From: Streptomyces fragilis
Lineage (GTDB): Bacteria > Actinomycetota > Actinomycetes > Streptomycetales > Streptomycetaceae
Assembly: GCF_003112515.1 (NCBI RefSeq)
Contig: NZ_BEVZ01000006.1
Coordinates: 1 to 64,000, forward strand
Direction of reading: 5' to 3'
Length of the DNA stretch: 64,000 nt
The notes below the pieces were generated by a model, which saw only the letters and a list, made by a program, of their open reading frames with translations, did not search any database and was not told the origin of the DNA. The position numbers were made by a program, and so were the translations under genes. Of this stretch, positions 1 through 8,842 are shown piece by piece. Each line of letters starts with the position of its first letter. The stretch's first letter is position 1.

Positions 1-44
1 AAAAGACATCGCTTCTTATGTCGTGATCGCTCGTTGATCCGTGC

Positions 45-755
45 ATGACGAAGCTCGTTGAGCGGCTGGCGCCGGAAAGACTGTGGGTGCTCTTCAGGCG
101 GGTGGTGCCGCCGACAGTCATGCGTCCACAGGGCGGCGGCCGACGCCGGGCGGTGGACCGTGACGCCCTGGCCGCGATCATCTTCGTGGCGACCTCGGGC
201 TGTACCTGGAGACAGCTCCCGCCGGTGTTCGGCTCCGCCTGGCCCACGGTCTACCGCCGGTTCGCGCAGTGGAGCTGAGATCGGGTCTGCACAAGGCTCC
301 ACCGGGTGATCCTGGACGAACTCGGGAGCGCGGGGCGAGCTGGACTGGTCGCGGTGCGCGATCGACTCGGTTAGCCTGCGGGCCGCAAAAGGGGGCCACT
401 AACCGGACCGCATCCGACCGCCCGCGGCCAGCTGGGATCGAAGATCCACCTGGTCACCGACAAGAATGGGCTGCCTCTGTCCCTGGGCATCTCCGGTGCG
501 AACATGCACGACAGTCAGGGCCTGGTTCCACTTGTGCAGGGCATCGAGTCCTCACAGCGGTTGGGCCGACATCGCTGGGTGGTCGAGAGAACCGTGTCCT
601 GGCTGGACGACTGCCGACGGCTCCACCGTCAATACGAACGCAAGGCCGAACACGTCCTGGCCTTCGTTGGTATCGCCGCCGCCCTCATCGGCTACCGCCG
701 GTTGGCCAGGCGAAGCAGTCCATGCAGAGTCCGAAGCCGGGTCAGGCCAGCATGA
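45..755 (+). pseudogene. IS5-family transposase remnant (copy 1)
   Basis: Reads as a DDE transposase of the IS5 superfamily. The N-terminal helix-turn-helix part (ATG at 45, with RLWVLFRRVVPP and CTWRQLPPVFG) is intact. It meets an in-frame TGA at 276-278 where RFAQWS should continue, and an extra G near 330 shifts the frame. The first catalytic Asp (CAIDSVS) and the Glu (VVERTVSWL) can be read. The segment with the second Asp (ADKGYD in the copy at 16313) is missing because of a clean 138-base deletion. A run AAAAGGGGG at 387-395 is followed at once by a zero-frame stop, and the rest of the protein lies in the -1 frame; IS5/IS427-type elements use such programmed frameshifts. The element is not functional. 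Confidence 0.85.
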
Positions 756-1010
756 GGGCAACGGCGTCGCCTGCTGTGGCGGCACCTACGAAGAACCGGG
801 TCAGCTCCTCGTAGTCGTGCCGCAGGGTGTCCAGGTCCGTGGGGACCTCGGCGTCGGATTCCGGCAGGAGGTAGATCTCGGCACGGTACATGGAGGCCAG
901 GTCGTAGTGCCAGGCGAGTACATCGAACGTCATGGCGGCGAGGAAGCCGCCCGCCCGGGTGACGTCCTCGGGACTCAGGTAACGGGCGGATCCGTAGTCC
1001 AGCTGCCTTT
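742..1010 (-). pseudogene. 3' fragment of DUF1877 (YfbM-like) protein
   Basis: An open frame without a start reads YGSARYLSPEDVTRAGGFL at its 5' side and ends with a short acidic C-terminus (HDYEELTRFF, then GDAVALMLA) at 742. The pattern of GPARYL-(T/S)PEEV, then a helical stretch and an acidic YxxLxxFFxxAAxxGDAVL tail, matches the C-terminal half of the DUF1877/YfbM family as I know it. The 5' half is absent; at about 1010 the sequence passes without a gap into the remnant of an unrelated gene, so this is a deletion junction. Its last bases abut the IS5 remnant. Function of the family is unknown. Confidence 0.5.
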
Positions 1011-1395
1011 GGCGGTGTCGATCAGACAGGTGACCAGGTCATCGTTGATGTAGGTCTCCTTCCACGAGGGGATGGAACCTGTCGACGAACCGCTCCCGGT
1101 AGTCCTGCGAGGCCCTTGGGCTCGGTGGCGGTGGCCCGCAGCACGGTCATGCGGTCGCCGCGCTTGATGTCCATCGCGGCGGCGACCGGCGCCAGGCCGT
1201 GCATGACGTAGAAGGACGCGGTGCTGCGGGTGTGCCACAGGCGGCGCCAGGAATCGGTGTAGTACGTGTCGGAGAACAGCAGGCTCCGAAGATCGTGCAG
1301 ATAACCGCCGTGGCCGTTGGTGACGTCGCCGAACAGTCCTTCGTGTGCCATCTTCAGCATGGCCAGCCCGTTGCGGCCGTAGGAGCAATTTTCCG
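1011..1395 (-). pseudogene. Fragment of GH109-like Gfo/Idh/MocA-family glycosidase
   Basis: The frame reads EGLFGDVTNGHGGYLHDLRS, then a piece with HGLAPVAAAMDIKRGDRMT, and after a frameshift near 1105 ETYINDDLVTCLIDTAKG. These resemble the C-terminal domain of NAD-dependent GH109 glycosidases (alpha-N-acetylgalactosaminidases), which have the pattern GxYxHDLR...THGLGPVxxxMDINRGDxMTxL...IRTAKG. The NAD-binding N-terminal half is missing: the 5' end stops near 1395, just downstream of the intact SGNH gene. The 3' end runs into the DUF1877 stub. It is certainly broken; the family assignment rests on pattern recognition only. Confidence 0.5.
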
Positions 1396-1440
1396 CGTCC
1401 GCAAGGCTCGGACGCGGCGCGGAGCGAGCGGATGCGCGTA

Positions 1441-2739
1441 CTAGGGGATGGTCAAGGAGCAGACGCGGCTGCCGGGGTCGAAGATGCGCAGGTCTTTGAT
1501 CATCTTGTGGGCCAGGAGCAGGTGCCCGCGCTGGTCGGGGTGCAGCCCGTCCCCCAGGAGATCGGTGGGCACGCTGCCCCCGTGGGCCGCCGTCCAGTGG
1601 GCGTGGTGGTCGACGAGGACGACACCTTGTTCCTGTGCGACCGACCGCATGGTCTCGGCGTAGTCGCCGAGTGCCGTGCGGTTGCTCCATCGGGTGAGGT
1701 CCACGGGGTTGGGGGTCTGCAGGACCGGGACGACCGCGCCGGGCAGGGCGCGGACGGCGGCGACGAGTCTGAGGAGGTTCGCCCGGTAGACCGCCGGGCC
1801 GATGCCCGGGGTTGCGACATCGTTGGTGCCCAGCATGATCGACACGACACGCGGTGCGAACGACGTCACCCGCTGGGGGAACGCCGCCACCAGGTCGTTG
1901 GTGGTGCTGCCGCTGACACCGGTGTCGACCACGAAGTCGGTGTTCTTGGCCTTGCCCAGCTCCCAGCGCACGCGCTCCTGGAAGTGCTCGGCGTAGCTAC
2001 GCCAGCCGTTGGTCCACAGGGCGCCGTGCGTGATGCTGTCACCCGTCATCACCCAGTTGGCGGGGGTGTCGGAGTTGAGGATCCCGGAGATGGCGCCGAA
2101 GTCCGCGAGGTCCACGCGAACGCTCTCCGCCTGAAGTTCCGCCTGGCTCAGTACCCGGTCGTAGACGGCGACCCGGCGGATGCCGCCGGTGTAGAACCAT
2201 TCGCCGCCGGGATGGGTGCTGTCGACGTTGCGTCCCACGTTGACCGAGGCCAGGTCGGCGACGGCGGAGAAGAACTGGGTGTTCGCCAGGGGCAGTACGG
2301 GGCGTCCGTCGGCGTGGATGGTGGTGCCGTTGCCGGAGACCGTCACTGCGAAGGTGTGCCAGGCGCCGTCGTCGTACATCGTGCGGGTGAGACGGTTCAC
2401 CTTGACGGAGCCCTTGTCCCGGACGACGAACTGCAGGGCGCCGCCGGCCAGTCCCAGGAAGACCTCGCTGGACGGCTCCGCCGGATTCGACACGCTGAGG
2501 AGGGTCATCGCCTGATTGCGGCTGGTGGTCCTGCAGGTGGCGAGGACGGTCCCGGTGCTCAGTCCCTTGACGGCGGCCACCTGTTCGGAGAGGTCGGTGT
2601 ACGACGTGCCGTCGTAGGTCTTCTCGATCCGGTGATCCAGTACCGGTCCCACGGTCTGTGCGGCGAACGCACGGCCCGCGGGGACGGTGATCGCGGCGGC
2701 CAGGGAGCCGGCGGCGGCCAGTACGGTTCGTCTCCGCAT
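1441..2739 (-). CDS. Secreted SGNH/GDSL esterase with LamG-like domain
   Basis: 432 residues. ATG at 2739 follows AAGGGAAAG. The N-terminus MRRRTVLAAAGSLAAAITV ends in AFA and is a Sec/Tat-type signal peptide. Residues about 35-210 look like a concanavalin/LamG-type beta-sandwich (WHTFAVTVSGNGTTIHADG, then FYTGGIRRVAVYDRVLS). Residues about 225-430 are an SGNH hydrolase: GDSITHG carries the nucleophile, MLGTND is block III, and DGLHPDQRGH carries the Asp-His pair. The likely activity is removal of an acyl (probably acetyl) group from a polysaccharide outside the cell; the true substrate cannot be read. It lies downstream of, and in the same direction as, the beta-helix gene (155-base gap), so the two may share polysaccharide-degrading duty. 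Confidence 0.88.
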   Translation of the reverse strand: MRRRTVLAAAGSLAAAITVPAGRAFAAQTVGPVLDHRIEKTYDGTSYTDLSEQVAAVKGLSTGTVLATCRTTSRNQAMTLLSVSNPAEPSSEVFLGLAGGALQFVVRDKGSVKVNRLTRTMYDDGAWHTFAVTVSGNGTTIHADGRPVLPLANTQFFSAVADLASVNVGRNVDSTHPGGEWFYTGGIRRVAVYDRVLSQAELQAESVRVDLADFGAISGILNSDTPANWVMTGDSITHGALWTNGWRSYAEHFQERVRWELGKAKNTDFVVDTGVSGSTTNDLVAAFPQRVTSFAPRVVSIMLGTNDVATPGIGPAVYRANLLRLVAAVRALPGAVVPVLQTPNPVDLTRWSNRTALGDYAETMRSVAQEQGVVLVDHHAHWTAAHGGSVPTDLLGDGLHPDQRGHLLLAHKMIKDLRIFDPGSRVCSLTIP

Positions 2740-2894
2740 GGTCTTTCCCTTGTGCGATGGGGCGGCCCACGCGGGCCGCTTCGGTCGGACGGCAGGACGG
2801 GTGTCGTACGTGCGGACGGAGATCCGGCGGGTGGTCTCCCACTCGCCATCGGCGTGCTCCGGGGCCCGGCCTGCAGCGGCCGGACCCCGTTGCT

Positions 2895-4874
2895 TCAGGG
2901 TTGCGGGACCAAGTTCCAGGTCTGGATCGCGGTGGAGTCGGCCGGCTGCTGGGAGATCAGCCCTCCGTCGGTACCGGATGCCAAGGTCAGCAGCAGTCCA
3001 CTGGACTTGGCGGTCAGGGTGTAGCCGCCGTCCTTCCACGTGGCGGTCCAGCGCTGGTTCGCCGCTCCGCTGCACGGCCACTGAATGACGGCCGCACCCG
3101 CGTGCGCGGAGTTGTCGCGGACGTCCGCGCACAGGCCCGAGTGCACGTTCCGCAGGGTGTGGGTGCCGTCCGCGTTGCGAGTGACCGTCCACTTCTGGTT
3201 GTCGCCGCCGTGCCACTTCCAGCCGTGCAGCTGGGTGCCCTGCACGGTGGAGTTGGCGGGCACGTCGACGGCCTGGCCGCCCACGGAGATTTGGTACACC
3301 CCGTTTGCCGGCCCCGGCGCAGCGGTGCAGGCCGTCGTCGCCTGGTGGGCGCCGCGATCGGGGACGCAACCGGCCGTGACCGGGTTGCCGAAGTAGTCGC
3401 GGCCGCCGGGCGAGGCCATAGGCCGGCCGTTGGCGAGCGCGGACGAGCCGGCCTGGAGCCGGTAACCGTCCGCGTCGGCGTGCGAGGTCGCGGTGCCCGG
3501 TGCGGCGAGCTTGGGGTCGGCGGTCACCTTGTTCGCGTCGGTCGGCTCACCGGCCGGGTGGCTGCCGTGGAAGACGTTCGAGTCGAAGCCCAGGCTGCCG
3601 GCGTTGACGTAGGAGGCCTCGGAGGTGGCCACGTGGAAGATGTTGTTGCTGAAGATCGCGTTCGCGGCGCCCGAGCCGTTGGCGTTGCTGATGATGTCGA
3701 CCGGACGGGAGAGGTAGAAGGTGTTGTTGTAGATCTGCGTGTTGGTGGTCTTCGCGCAGACGATGTCGAAGAGTTGTCCGCCGTCGTTCTGGCTGATGTT
3801 GTAGCGCACGATGTTGTCGGAGGTGGTCGAGCCGGAGCCGTTGCACAGGAGGATGAAGCCGCCCTCGTTGTCGTGGCTGTAGTTGTACTGGTAGACGGTG
3901 CCGATGTTGGCCTCGTCGATGTCCAGGCCCTGGCCGTCGCACTCGCTCCTGCCGCCGCTGACCTCGTTGTACTGGTACAGGGCGCGGTCGGTGTTCCAGC
4001 CCCAAATGCCGGCCGCGCAGTGGGCCGGTTCCCGCTCGCGGAAGCCGTCGACCCTGTTGTGCTCGACGAGCGCGCCCTCGGTGTGGTGCGGCACGATCGC
4101 GTCGCCGCCGATGTCGGTCACGGTGTTGGCGCGGACAACGACCCGGGTCTGCGGTGTCCAGGGCCCGCAGGCCGTACCGCAGTTGGCGTTGTTGAGCTCC
4201 GGTCGCAGCATCCATCGCGTCCAGAAGTGGATGCCGTAGCGGTCGACGGTGCGTACCGTGTTGTTCTCGACCAGCACGTCGTCGAACCGGGTCGGTGTCG
4301 TGTGGCCAAGGACCTCGAAGAAGATGCCCGCGCTGGCGTCGTCGTCCTTCTTGGTCTGGTTGCCGTTGACGTCGTGCACGTACAGGCCACGGACCCGGTA
4401 GTACGTTCCCGTTCCGGAATCGGTGCGGGTGATATGAACGCCGCGCCTGGTCGCCGCGGTGTCCCCCTTGTTGGAGATGTCGAGGTTGGCGATCTCCCAG
4501 TGCTCCTGATCCGCGAGCCGGACCACGTCCGTCACCTGGCCGGCGCCGGCCAGCTTCGGTCTGGCGCCGCTGCCGTAGGCGTCGATCCGGATCGGACTCC
4601 CCGGAGATCCCGAGCCCTTGGGGAAGAGCTGCTGCCCGGTGCAGGTGGAGCCGCGCTTGAGGAGGATTGCCTCACCCGGCTGGAACGCACGGGCGTTGAC
4701 CGTCGCCAGAGTGTTCCACGGCTTGGCCTGGCTGCCGTCGCCGCCGGCGGCGGCACCGCAGTCCACGTGGAAGGACTGGGCCTGCGCCGACGCATGGCTG
4801 GCGGGCGCGAACCCCACCGAGGTGAGGGGGAGGGACAGGACGGACAGGAGCAGGGTCAGTCTTCGTAAGCGCAC
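2895..4874 (-). CDS. Secreted right-handed beta-helix protein with C-terminal ricin-type lectin (CBM13)
   Basis: 659 residues. The GTG at 4874 is chosen because AGGGAGAC lies just upstream and the protein then starts with a signal peptide (MRLRRLTLLLSVLSLPLTSV). Residues about 35-510 show the repeating N-N/V-I pattern of parallel beta-helix polysaccharide lyases or hydrolases (VLVENNTVRTVDRYGIHFW, TQIYNNTFYLS, AIFSNNIF). Residues about 520-659 form a ricin-B lectin trefoil (QKWTVTRNADGTHTLRNV, LCADVRD, QRWTATW). It probably binds and cuts a plant cell-wall polysaccharide outside the cell; pectin or rhamnogalacturonan are possible targets but this is inference. A 17-base palindrome lies 75 bases upstream. 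Confidence 0.85.
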   Translation of the reverse strand: MRLRRLTLLLSVLSLPLTSVGFAPASHASAQAQSFHVDCGAAAGGDGSQAKPWNTLATVNARAFQPGEAILLKRGSTCTGQQLFPKGSGSPGSPIRIDAYGSGARPKLAGAGQVTDVVRLADQEHWEIANLDISNKGDTAATRRGVHITRTDSGTGTYYRVRGLYVHDVNGNQTKKDDDASAGIFFEVLGHTTPTRFDDVLVENNTVRTVDRYGIHFWTRWMLRPELNNANCGTACGPWTPQTRVVVRANTVTDIGGDAIVPHHTEGALVEHNRVDGFREREPAHCAAGIWGWNTDRALYQYNEVSGGRSECDGQGLDIDEANIGTVYQYNYSHDNEGGFILLCNGSGSTTSDNIVRYNISQNDGGQLFDIVCAKTTNTQIYNNTFYLSRPVDIISNANGSGAANAIFSNNIFHVATSEASYVNAGSLGFDSNVFHGSHPAGEPTDANKVTADPKLAAPGTATSHADADGYRLQAGSSALANGRPMASPGGRDYFGNPVTAGCVPDRGAHQATTACTAAPGPANGVYQISVGGQAVDVPANSTVQGTQLHGWKWHGGDNQKWTVTRNADGTHTLRNVHSGLCADVRDNSAHAGAAVIQWPCSGAANQRWTATWKDGGYTLTAKSSGLLLTLASGTDGGLISQQPADSTAIQTWNLVPQP

Positions 4875-4948
4875 GGTGTCTCCCTGCGGGGTCGTGGGAC
4901 GGAACCGGGAGGTGCGATGTGCTCGTTCGGGCTGGTCGGACGCGTCGG

Positions 4949-4965
4949 AAGACGTCTGATGTCTT
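4949..4965. promoter_or_regulatory. 17-base near-palindrome upstream of the beta-helix gene
   Basis: AAGACGTC-T-GATGTCTT has eight-base arms with one mismatch around a single centre base. It lies 75 bases upstream of the GTG of the beta-helix gene, where a repressor operator would be expected. The shape resembles sites of FadR-type GntR regulators, but no such gene is in the window. Confidence 0.45.
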
Positions 4966-5137
4966 GACCACCAGGACGGTAGGAGAGGTGTAAGGACCTC
5001 GTCAAGAGTGCACGCGCCGCACCTTCGGCTCCGTGCCGCTGTCCGATGACGCACAGTCCGGCCGTTCCTCCGGATCAGGGCCGCCGACCGGGTCAAGTCC
5101 GTCCGCCGCTCCGGGGTCGGACCGGCGCGGTGCCGGC

Positions 5138-5560
5138 TCACGCCATTAGCGAGGGCTCGACGGACACGGGGCCGGTCACCGACTCCGGCTCCGTGACCAT
5201 CCGCACCAGGTCAGGGGTGAGCTCTTCGATTCTCGCGTCGACGCGGATCAGCGATACGCACAGGACGATCCCCTGAACGACCGGGGCTGCGAGGCGGGAC
5301 AGGGCCTCCTCGATCGCACTGGTGTCCGGTGAGGAGGCGGTCGTCGTGCTCACCGCGTACCCGCGCTCTCACCGACAGTCTCGATGCCGGCCACAAGGCT
5401 TGAGCGCGAGGAGTTTCCGCGCTCCGCAGGGTCGGGACGCCGATCGTCCTGCTGCGCCCTGAGGACGGCATCCGCGCCGCGTTGTCCCGGCCCTCCCTTG
5501 CCGTGCCGCAGGCTACGCCTGTCGGCACCGTTGGCATCGATAACACCATCTGCCATAGTT
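5138..5560 (-). pseudogene. Remnant of an IclR-family regulator
   Basis: The last 70 codons read ALSRLAAPVVQG...VSLIRVDARIEELTPDLVR, which fits the end of the IclR effector domain (SxIAAPVxDxxGxVVAALSV...). Just upstream the sense continues in another frame as GIETVGE, then RGYAVSTTTASS after a one-base shift near 5355. This gives the familiar LxxIRxRGYAVS of IclR proteins. No helix-turn-helix is found, so the gene is frameshifted and has lost its 5' half. It lies between the divergent beta-helix gene and the GH35 gene and may once have controlled either. Confidence 0.5.
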
Positions 5561-5682
5561 CCGGGTCATGCCTCGCGGGAGGGCCCTGTCGTGCCCCGCC
5601 GCAACAGGCTTGCTCCTTCCCGCCCGGTCGCGGCACGCGCGACTGAGGGGCGCGGCGGGACAGGTCCGACGGAGGGTTGGTC

Positions 5683-7596
5683 ATGGTACCGATGACATCC
5701 GGGAAGTCCCGGAATGCGGAGGACGGGAGCGGGACGCCGGGGGCCGGGACCGCCGACGGCCGGAAGGCCGGCGGGGTTCTTCCGTCCGGCGGGCAGGTCC
5801 CGCTCCCGGGGGCCGCGCCGGGGCCGCTCCTGTCCCATCCGCACGGCCGGCTGCTGCGCGCCGGGCGGCCGCACCGGATCCTGTCGGGGTCGCTGCACTA
5901 CTTCCGCGTCCATCCCGACCAGTGGGCAGACAGGCTGGAGCGGGTTGCGGCCATGGGCCTGAACACCGTGGACACGTACGTCCCGTGGAACTTCCACGAA
6001 CCACGCCCGGGCCACCACCGGTTCACCGGGGAACACGACGTCGAGCGCTTCCTGCGCATGGCCCAGGAGACCGGTCTGGACGTCATCGTGCGGCCCGGTC
6101 CGTACATCTGCGCCGAGTGGGACAACGGCGGGCTACCGGTCTGGCTGACGGGCCGCCCGGGCATGCGCCCGCGCTCCTCCCACCCGCCGTACCTGGCGGA
6201 GGTCGATCGCTGGTTCGACGAGCTGATCCCGCGGATCGCGGCCCTCCAGGCGGGCCGGGGCGGACCGGTGGTCGCCGTGCAGATCGAGAACGAGTACGGC
6301 AGCTACGGCGACGACCACTCCTACGTCCGGTGGGTGCGCGACGCCCTCGTCGCACGCGGCATCACCGAACTGCTCTACACGGCCGACGGCCCCACCGAGC
6401 TGATGCAGGACGGCGGCGGCCTGCCCGGCCACCTCGCCGCCGCGACGTTCGGCTCCCACGCCGGTGAGGCGGCCGCACTGCTGCGGTCGCGCCGCACCGA
6501 CGAGCCTTTCCTGTGCGCCGAGTTCTGGAACGGCTGGTTCGACCACTGGGGCGAGAAGCACCACGTCCGGTCGGTTGAGAGCGCCGTCAGCACCCTCTCC
6601 GACATCCTCGGCGCCGGCGGTTCGGTCAGCCTCTACATGGCGCACGGCGGCACGAACTTCGGGTTGTGGTCCGGCGCCAACCACGACGGCACGACCTTCC
6701 AGCCGACCGTGACCAGCTACGACTCCGACGCGCCGATCGCCGAACACGGGGCGCTCACCGAGAAGTTCCACGCCTTCCGGGCCCTGCTGCACACGGCCGC
6801 CGGAGTTCCGCGACGCCCACTGCCCGCCGATCCGCCCCTACTGACCCCCCGCACGCTCCCCGTCACCCGCGAGGCCGGCCTCCTGGGGGCGCTGCGCGCG
6901 GTCTCCGCCCCGGTGACGTCCCTCCACCCGCCGAGCTTCGAGGAACTGGACCAGGCCTCGGGGCTGCTCCTCCACCGTGCCACGCCGCACCTGCCGACGG
7001 GCAATCACCGGCTCACCGTCCACGGACTGCGCGACCGTGCCCAGGTCTTCCTCGACGGCGCCCCGCTCGGCGTCCTGGACCGGGAGAACGCCTCCCTCGA
7101 CCTGACAGGCCGCGGTGAACGCGGCGCTCTGGAACTGCTGGTGGAGAACCAGGGGCGGGTGAACTACGGACCCCGGCTCGGCGAGCACAAGGGCATCCTC
7201 GGCGGAGTCTCGGTCGGCCCCCGGCTGGTGCACGGCTGGACGACGCACCGGCTGCCACTCGACACCTGGACCGGGGAGGACCTGGCGCGGGCGGTGTCGG
7301 CCGCGCCGCCGGAGGGGACCGCCGGATTCGCGACAGCACGATTCACGGTCACCGAACCCGCCGACGGCTTCCTCACCCTCCCCGGCTTCGCCAAGGGCTT
7401 CGTGTGGCTCAACGGCACCCTGCTCGGCCGTTATTGGGAGATCGGCCCCCAGCGCACGCTCTACCTGCCCGCACCGCTGCTGGTACCGGGCGGGAACAGC
7501 CTCATTCTGCTGGAACTCGAACGGCTGGACGACCGGGTGGAGATCCTCGACCGGCCCGGCCTCGGGCCGGTCGAGGAGTACGTAGAAACCTTCTGA
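5683..7596 (+). CDS. GH35 beta-galactosidase
   Basis: 637 residues, with no clear signal peptide, so probably cytoplasmic. The ATG at 5683 follows GGAGGG by six bases; a TTG at 5677 and an ATG at 5692 are alternatives. The catalytic TIM barrel covers about residues 50-370, with ILSGSLHYFRVHPDQW and GLNTVDTYVPWNFHEP typical of family GH35. The acid/base Glu is in QIENEYGSYG (about residue 204) and the nucleophile Glu in CAEFWNGWFDHWG (about residue 280). The jelly-roll domains end with VWLNGTLLGRYWEIGPQ. It should release terminal beta-linked galactose from oligosaccharides. It stands alone on the plus strand. Confidence 0.93.
   Translation: MVPMTSGKSRNAEDGSGTPGAGTADGRKAGGVLPSGGQVPLPGAAPGPLLSHPHGRLLRAGRPHRILSGSLHYFRVHPDQWADRLERVAAMGLNTVDTYVPWNFHEPRPGHHRFTGEHDVERFLRMAQETGLDVIVRPGPYICAEWDNGGLPVWLTGRPGMRPRSSHPPYLAEVDRWFDELIPRIAALQAGRGGPVVAVQIENEYGSYGDDHSYVRWVRDALVARGITELLYTADGPTELMQDGGGLPGHLAAATFGSHAGEAAALLRSRRTDEPFLCAEFWNGWFDHWGEKHHVRSVESAVSTLSDILGAGGSVSLYMAHGGTNFGLWSGANHDGTTFQPTVTSYDSDAPIAEHGALTEKFHAFRALLHTAAGVPRRPLPADPPLLTPRTLPVTREAGLLGALRAVSAPVTSLHPPSFEELDQASGLLLHRATPHLPTGNHRLTVHGLRDRAQVFLDGAPLGVLDRENASLDLTGRGERGALELLVENQGRVNYGPRLGEHKGILGGVSVGPRLVHGWTTHRLPLDTWTGEDLARAVSAAPPEGTAGFATARFTVTEPADGFLTLPGFAKGFVWLNGTLLGRYWEIGPQRTLYLPAPLLVPGGNSLILLELERLDDRVEILDRPGLGPVEEYVETF
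7545..7576 (+). terminator. Hairpin inside the 3' end of the GH35 gene
   Basis: CCTCGACCGGCCCG pairs perfectly with CGGGCCGGTCGAGG across a four-base loop (14-bp stem). It ends 20 bases before the stop codon, so it would act inside the coding end. No U-tract follows, as is common for GC-rich actinobacterial terminators. Confidence 0.5.
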
Positions 7597-7679
7597 CGAG
7601 CCCGCCCGCCCCGACGCGGACGTGTTCTGCGCCCTGCGCGGCCGCCGCGGCACTGGGCCTCAGCTTGGCCTCAACTTGC

Positions 7680-8275
7680 GGGTGCTGGCGGGCACCGTCG
7701 TGCCCGCCAGCGCCGCGCCCCTCGCGGCCGACGCGGTGACCGGCTCCGCGGCGACACCGGTGCGGCTGAGCCGGGGCAGCCTGACCGCCACCGTCGCCGA
7801 GGGCTTCCTTCAGGTCATCTCCTACCAGCTGGGCACGCGCACCCTCGACGGCCGGGCGACCGCCCTGGACAGCTTCACCCGTCAACGGCACCGCGTGCGC
7901 ACCGCGCGGCCACCACCATGCAGGCGGCTGGGAGCAGAGCCACCCACAGCTGTCCGCGGGCATCGTCACGAACGCGACCGAGGACTCGCCGCAGAACGAC
8001 ATCACCCGCTGGAACACCCGCCTGAACTCGTCGTCGACGCCGGGAGCGGACGCCGCCGTGCCGAACTCTCCGTCGGCGCCTACACCCACGCACCCCGGGG
8101 AGCCACCGAGCCCCGCGTCGCCACCTACGAACTGCCCTGGGCGACCGTGGTCCTCGCCGCCGATGCCAACGACGACGGCACGGTGGACTGGCAGGACGGG
8201 GCGATCACCCACCGCGCGAACATGCTGGGTCAGGGACGGCCCGGCCAGCACATCCGTACGCATCGTCTCCCAGTG
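7680..8275 (+). pseudogene. Fragment resembling a GH101 endo-alpha-N-acetylgalactosaminidase
   Basis: One frame reads VRLSRGSLTATVAEGFLQVI to about 7880. The sense then moves to another frame (QLSAGIVTNATEDSPQNDI, about 7935-8010) and back to the first frame (YELPWATVVLAADANDDG, then TVDWQDGAITHR), so there are two compensating indels. The dockerin-like DANDDGTVDWQDGAI and the beta-sandwich pattern before it resemble the N-terminal part of large secreted GH101 enzymes. The catalytic domain and the signal peptide are missing. The family call is tentative; the frameshifts are seen directly. Confidence 0.4.
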
Positions 8276-8344
8276 AGGGCCTGTCCAGCAGCCGGGCACG
8301 CGGGTCGGCCCGCCGGTGCGAGGGCGCGGGAAGACGGCGCACCT

Positions 8345-8418
8345 CCCTCAGCGCCCGCCGCTGGCCCGCCCAGCAGCGACAGGAACTGGCGGCGCGTGGT
8401 GCGCGGCCGGGTCGGCAT
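8345..8418 (-). pseudogene. N-terminal stub with Tat signal
   Basis: An ATG at 8418 opens a frame starting MPTRPRTTRRQFLSLLGG, with a twin-arginine motif (TRRQFLSLL). After about 25 codons the sequence loses protein character and merges into the GH101-like debris. It looks like the first bases of a secreted-protein gene whose body has been deleted. Confidence 0.35.
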
Positions 8419-8528
8419 CCTGATGGTCCGTACTCCCGGCGTTGTCTGGGGAGCGATCAGATCGTTCTTTAGGGTGAGGCGCCGGGTCCGGGGCCAGCAG
8501 TTTCTTGCGGGACCGCGGAAAGCACAGG

Positions 8529-8579
8529 CAAGGGTGGTCCCTCGGAGTCACTGCCCGTAACTCCGAGGGACCACCCTTG
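8529..8579. terminator. Perfect 20-bp hairpin
   Basis: CAAGGGTGGTCCCTCGGAGT (8529-8548) is repeated inverted without mismatch at 8560-8579, with an 11-base loop. It lies between gene debris on both sides. It could be a bidirectional terminator or the folded end of a mobile element; no coding sense overlaps it. Confidence 0.6.
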
Positions 8580-8687
8580 CTCGACTCGGCGGTCACCGCT
8601 GCCGCAGTGCGGTCAGGAGGCGCCGTCTGCGTCATCCCACGCGGCTCGGCCGCGCGAGTTGTTCCGGCATCCGCGGGGCCAGAAACG

Positions 8688-8842
8688 TCAGACCTGCATG
8701 ACCACGTCGAAGACCGTGACGCGGTTGTCGTCGGAGAGCGAGTGGGTGGGGTCGGCGTGCGCGGCGCGGAATGCCTCCGACGAGGTGTAGGCGGTGAACG
8801 CGGCGTCGTCCTCGAAGTCGAGGACGGCCAGGTAGGCGATCG
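8688..8842 (-). pseudogene. 3' fragment of an EthD-family protein
   Basis: The frame reads DRPIAYLAVLDFEDDAAF, then YTSSEAFRAAHADPTHS, and ends VTVFDVVMQV at 8688. This is the ferredoxin-like C-terminal end of EthD/dimeric alpha-beta barrel proteins. The 5' part is gone: at about 8840 the sequence becomes an IS5 transposase fragment on the other strand, so an insertion or deletion removed the start. The function of the intact protein is unknown. Confidence 0.55.

Noticed and set aside
2757..4868. 703-codon plus-strand open frame opposite the beta-helix gene
   Set aside because: Antisense shadow; Val/Gly/Ala-rich with no domain, while the minus strand has a clear signal peptide and lectin domain.
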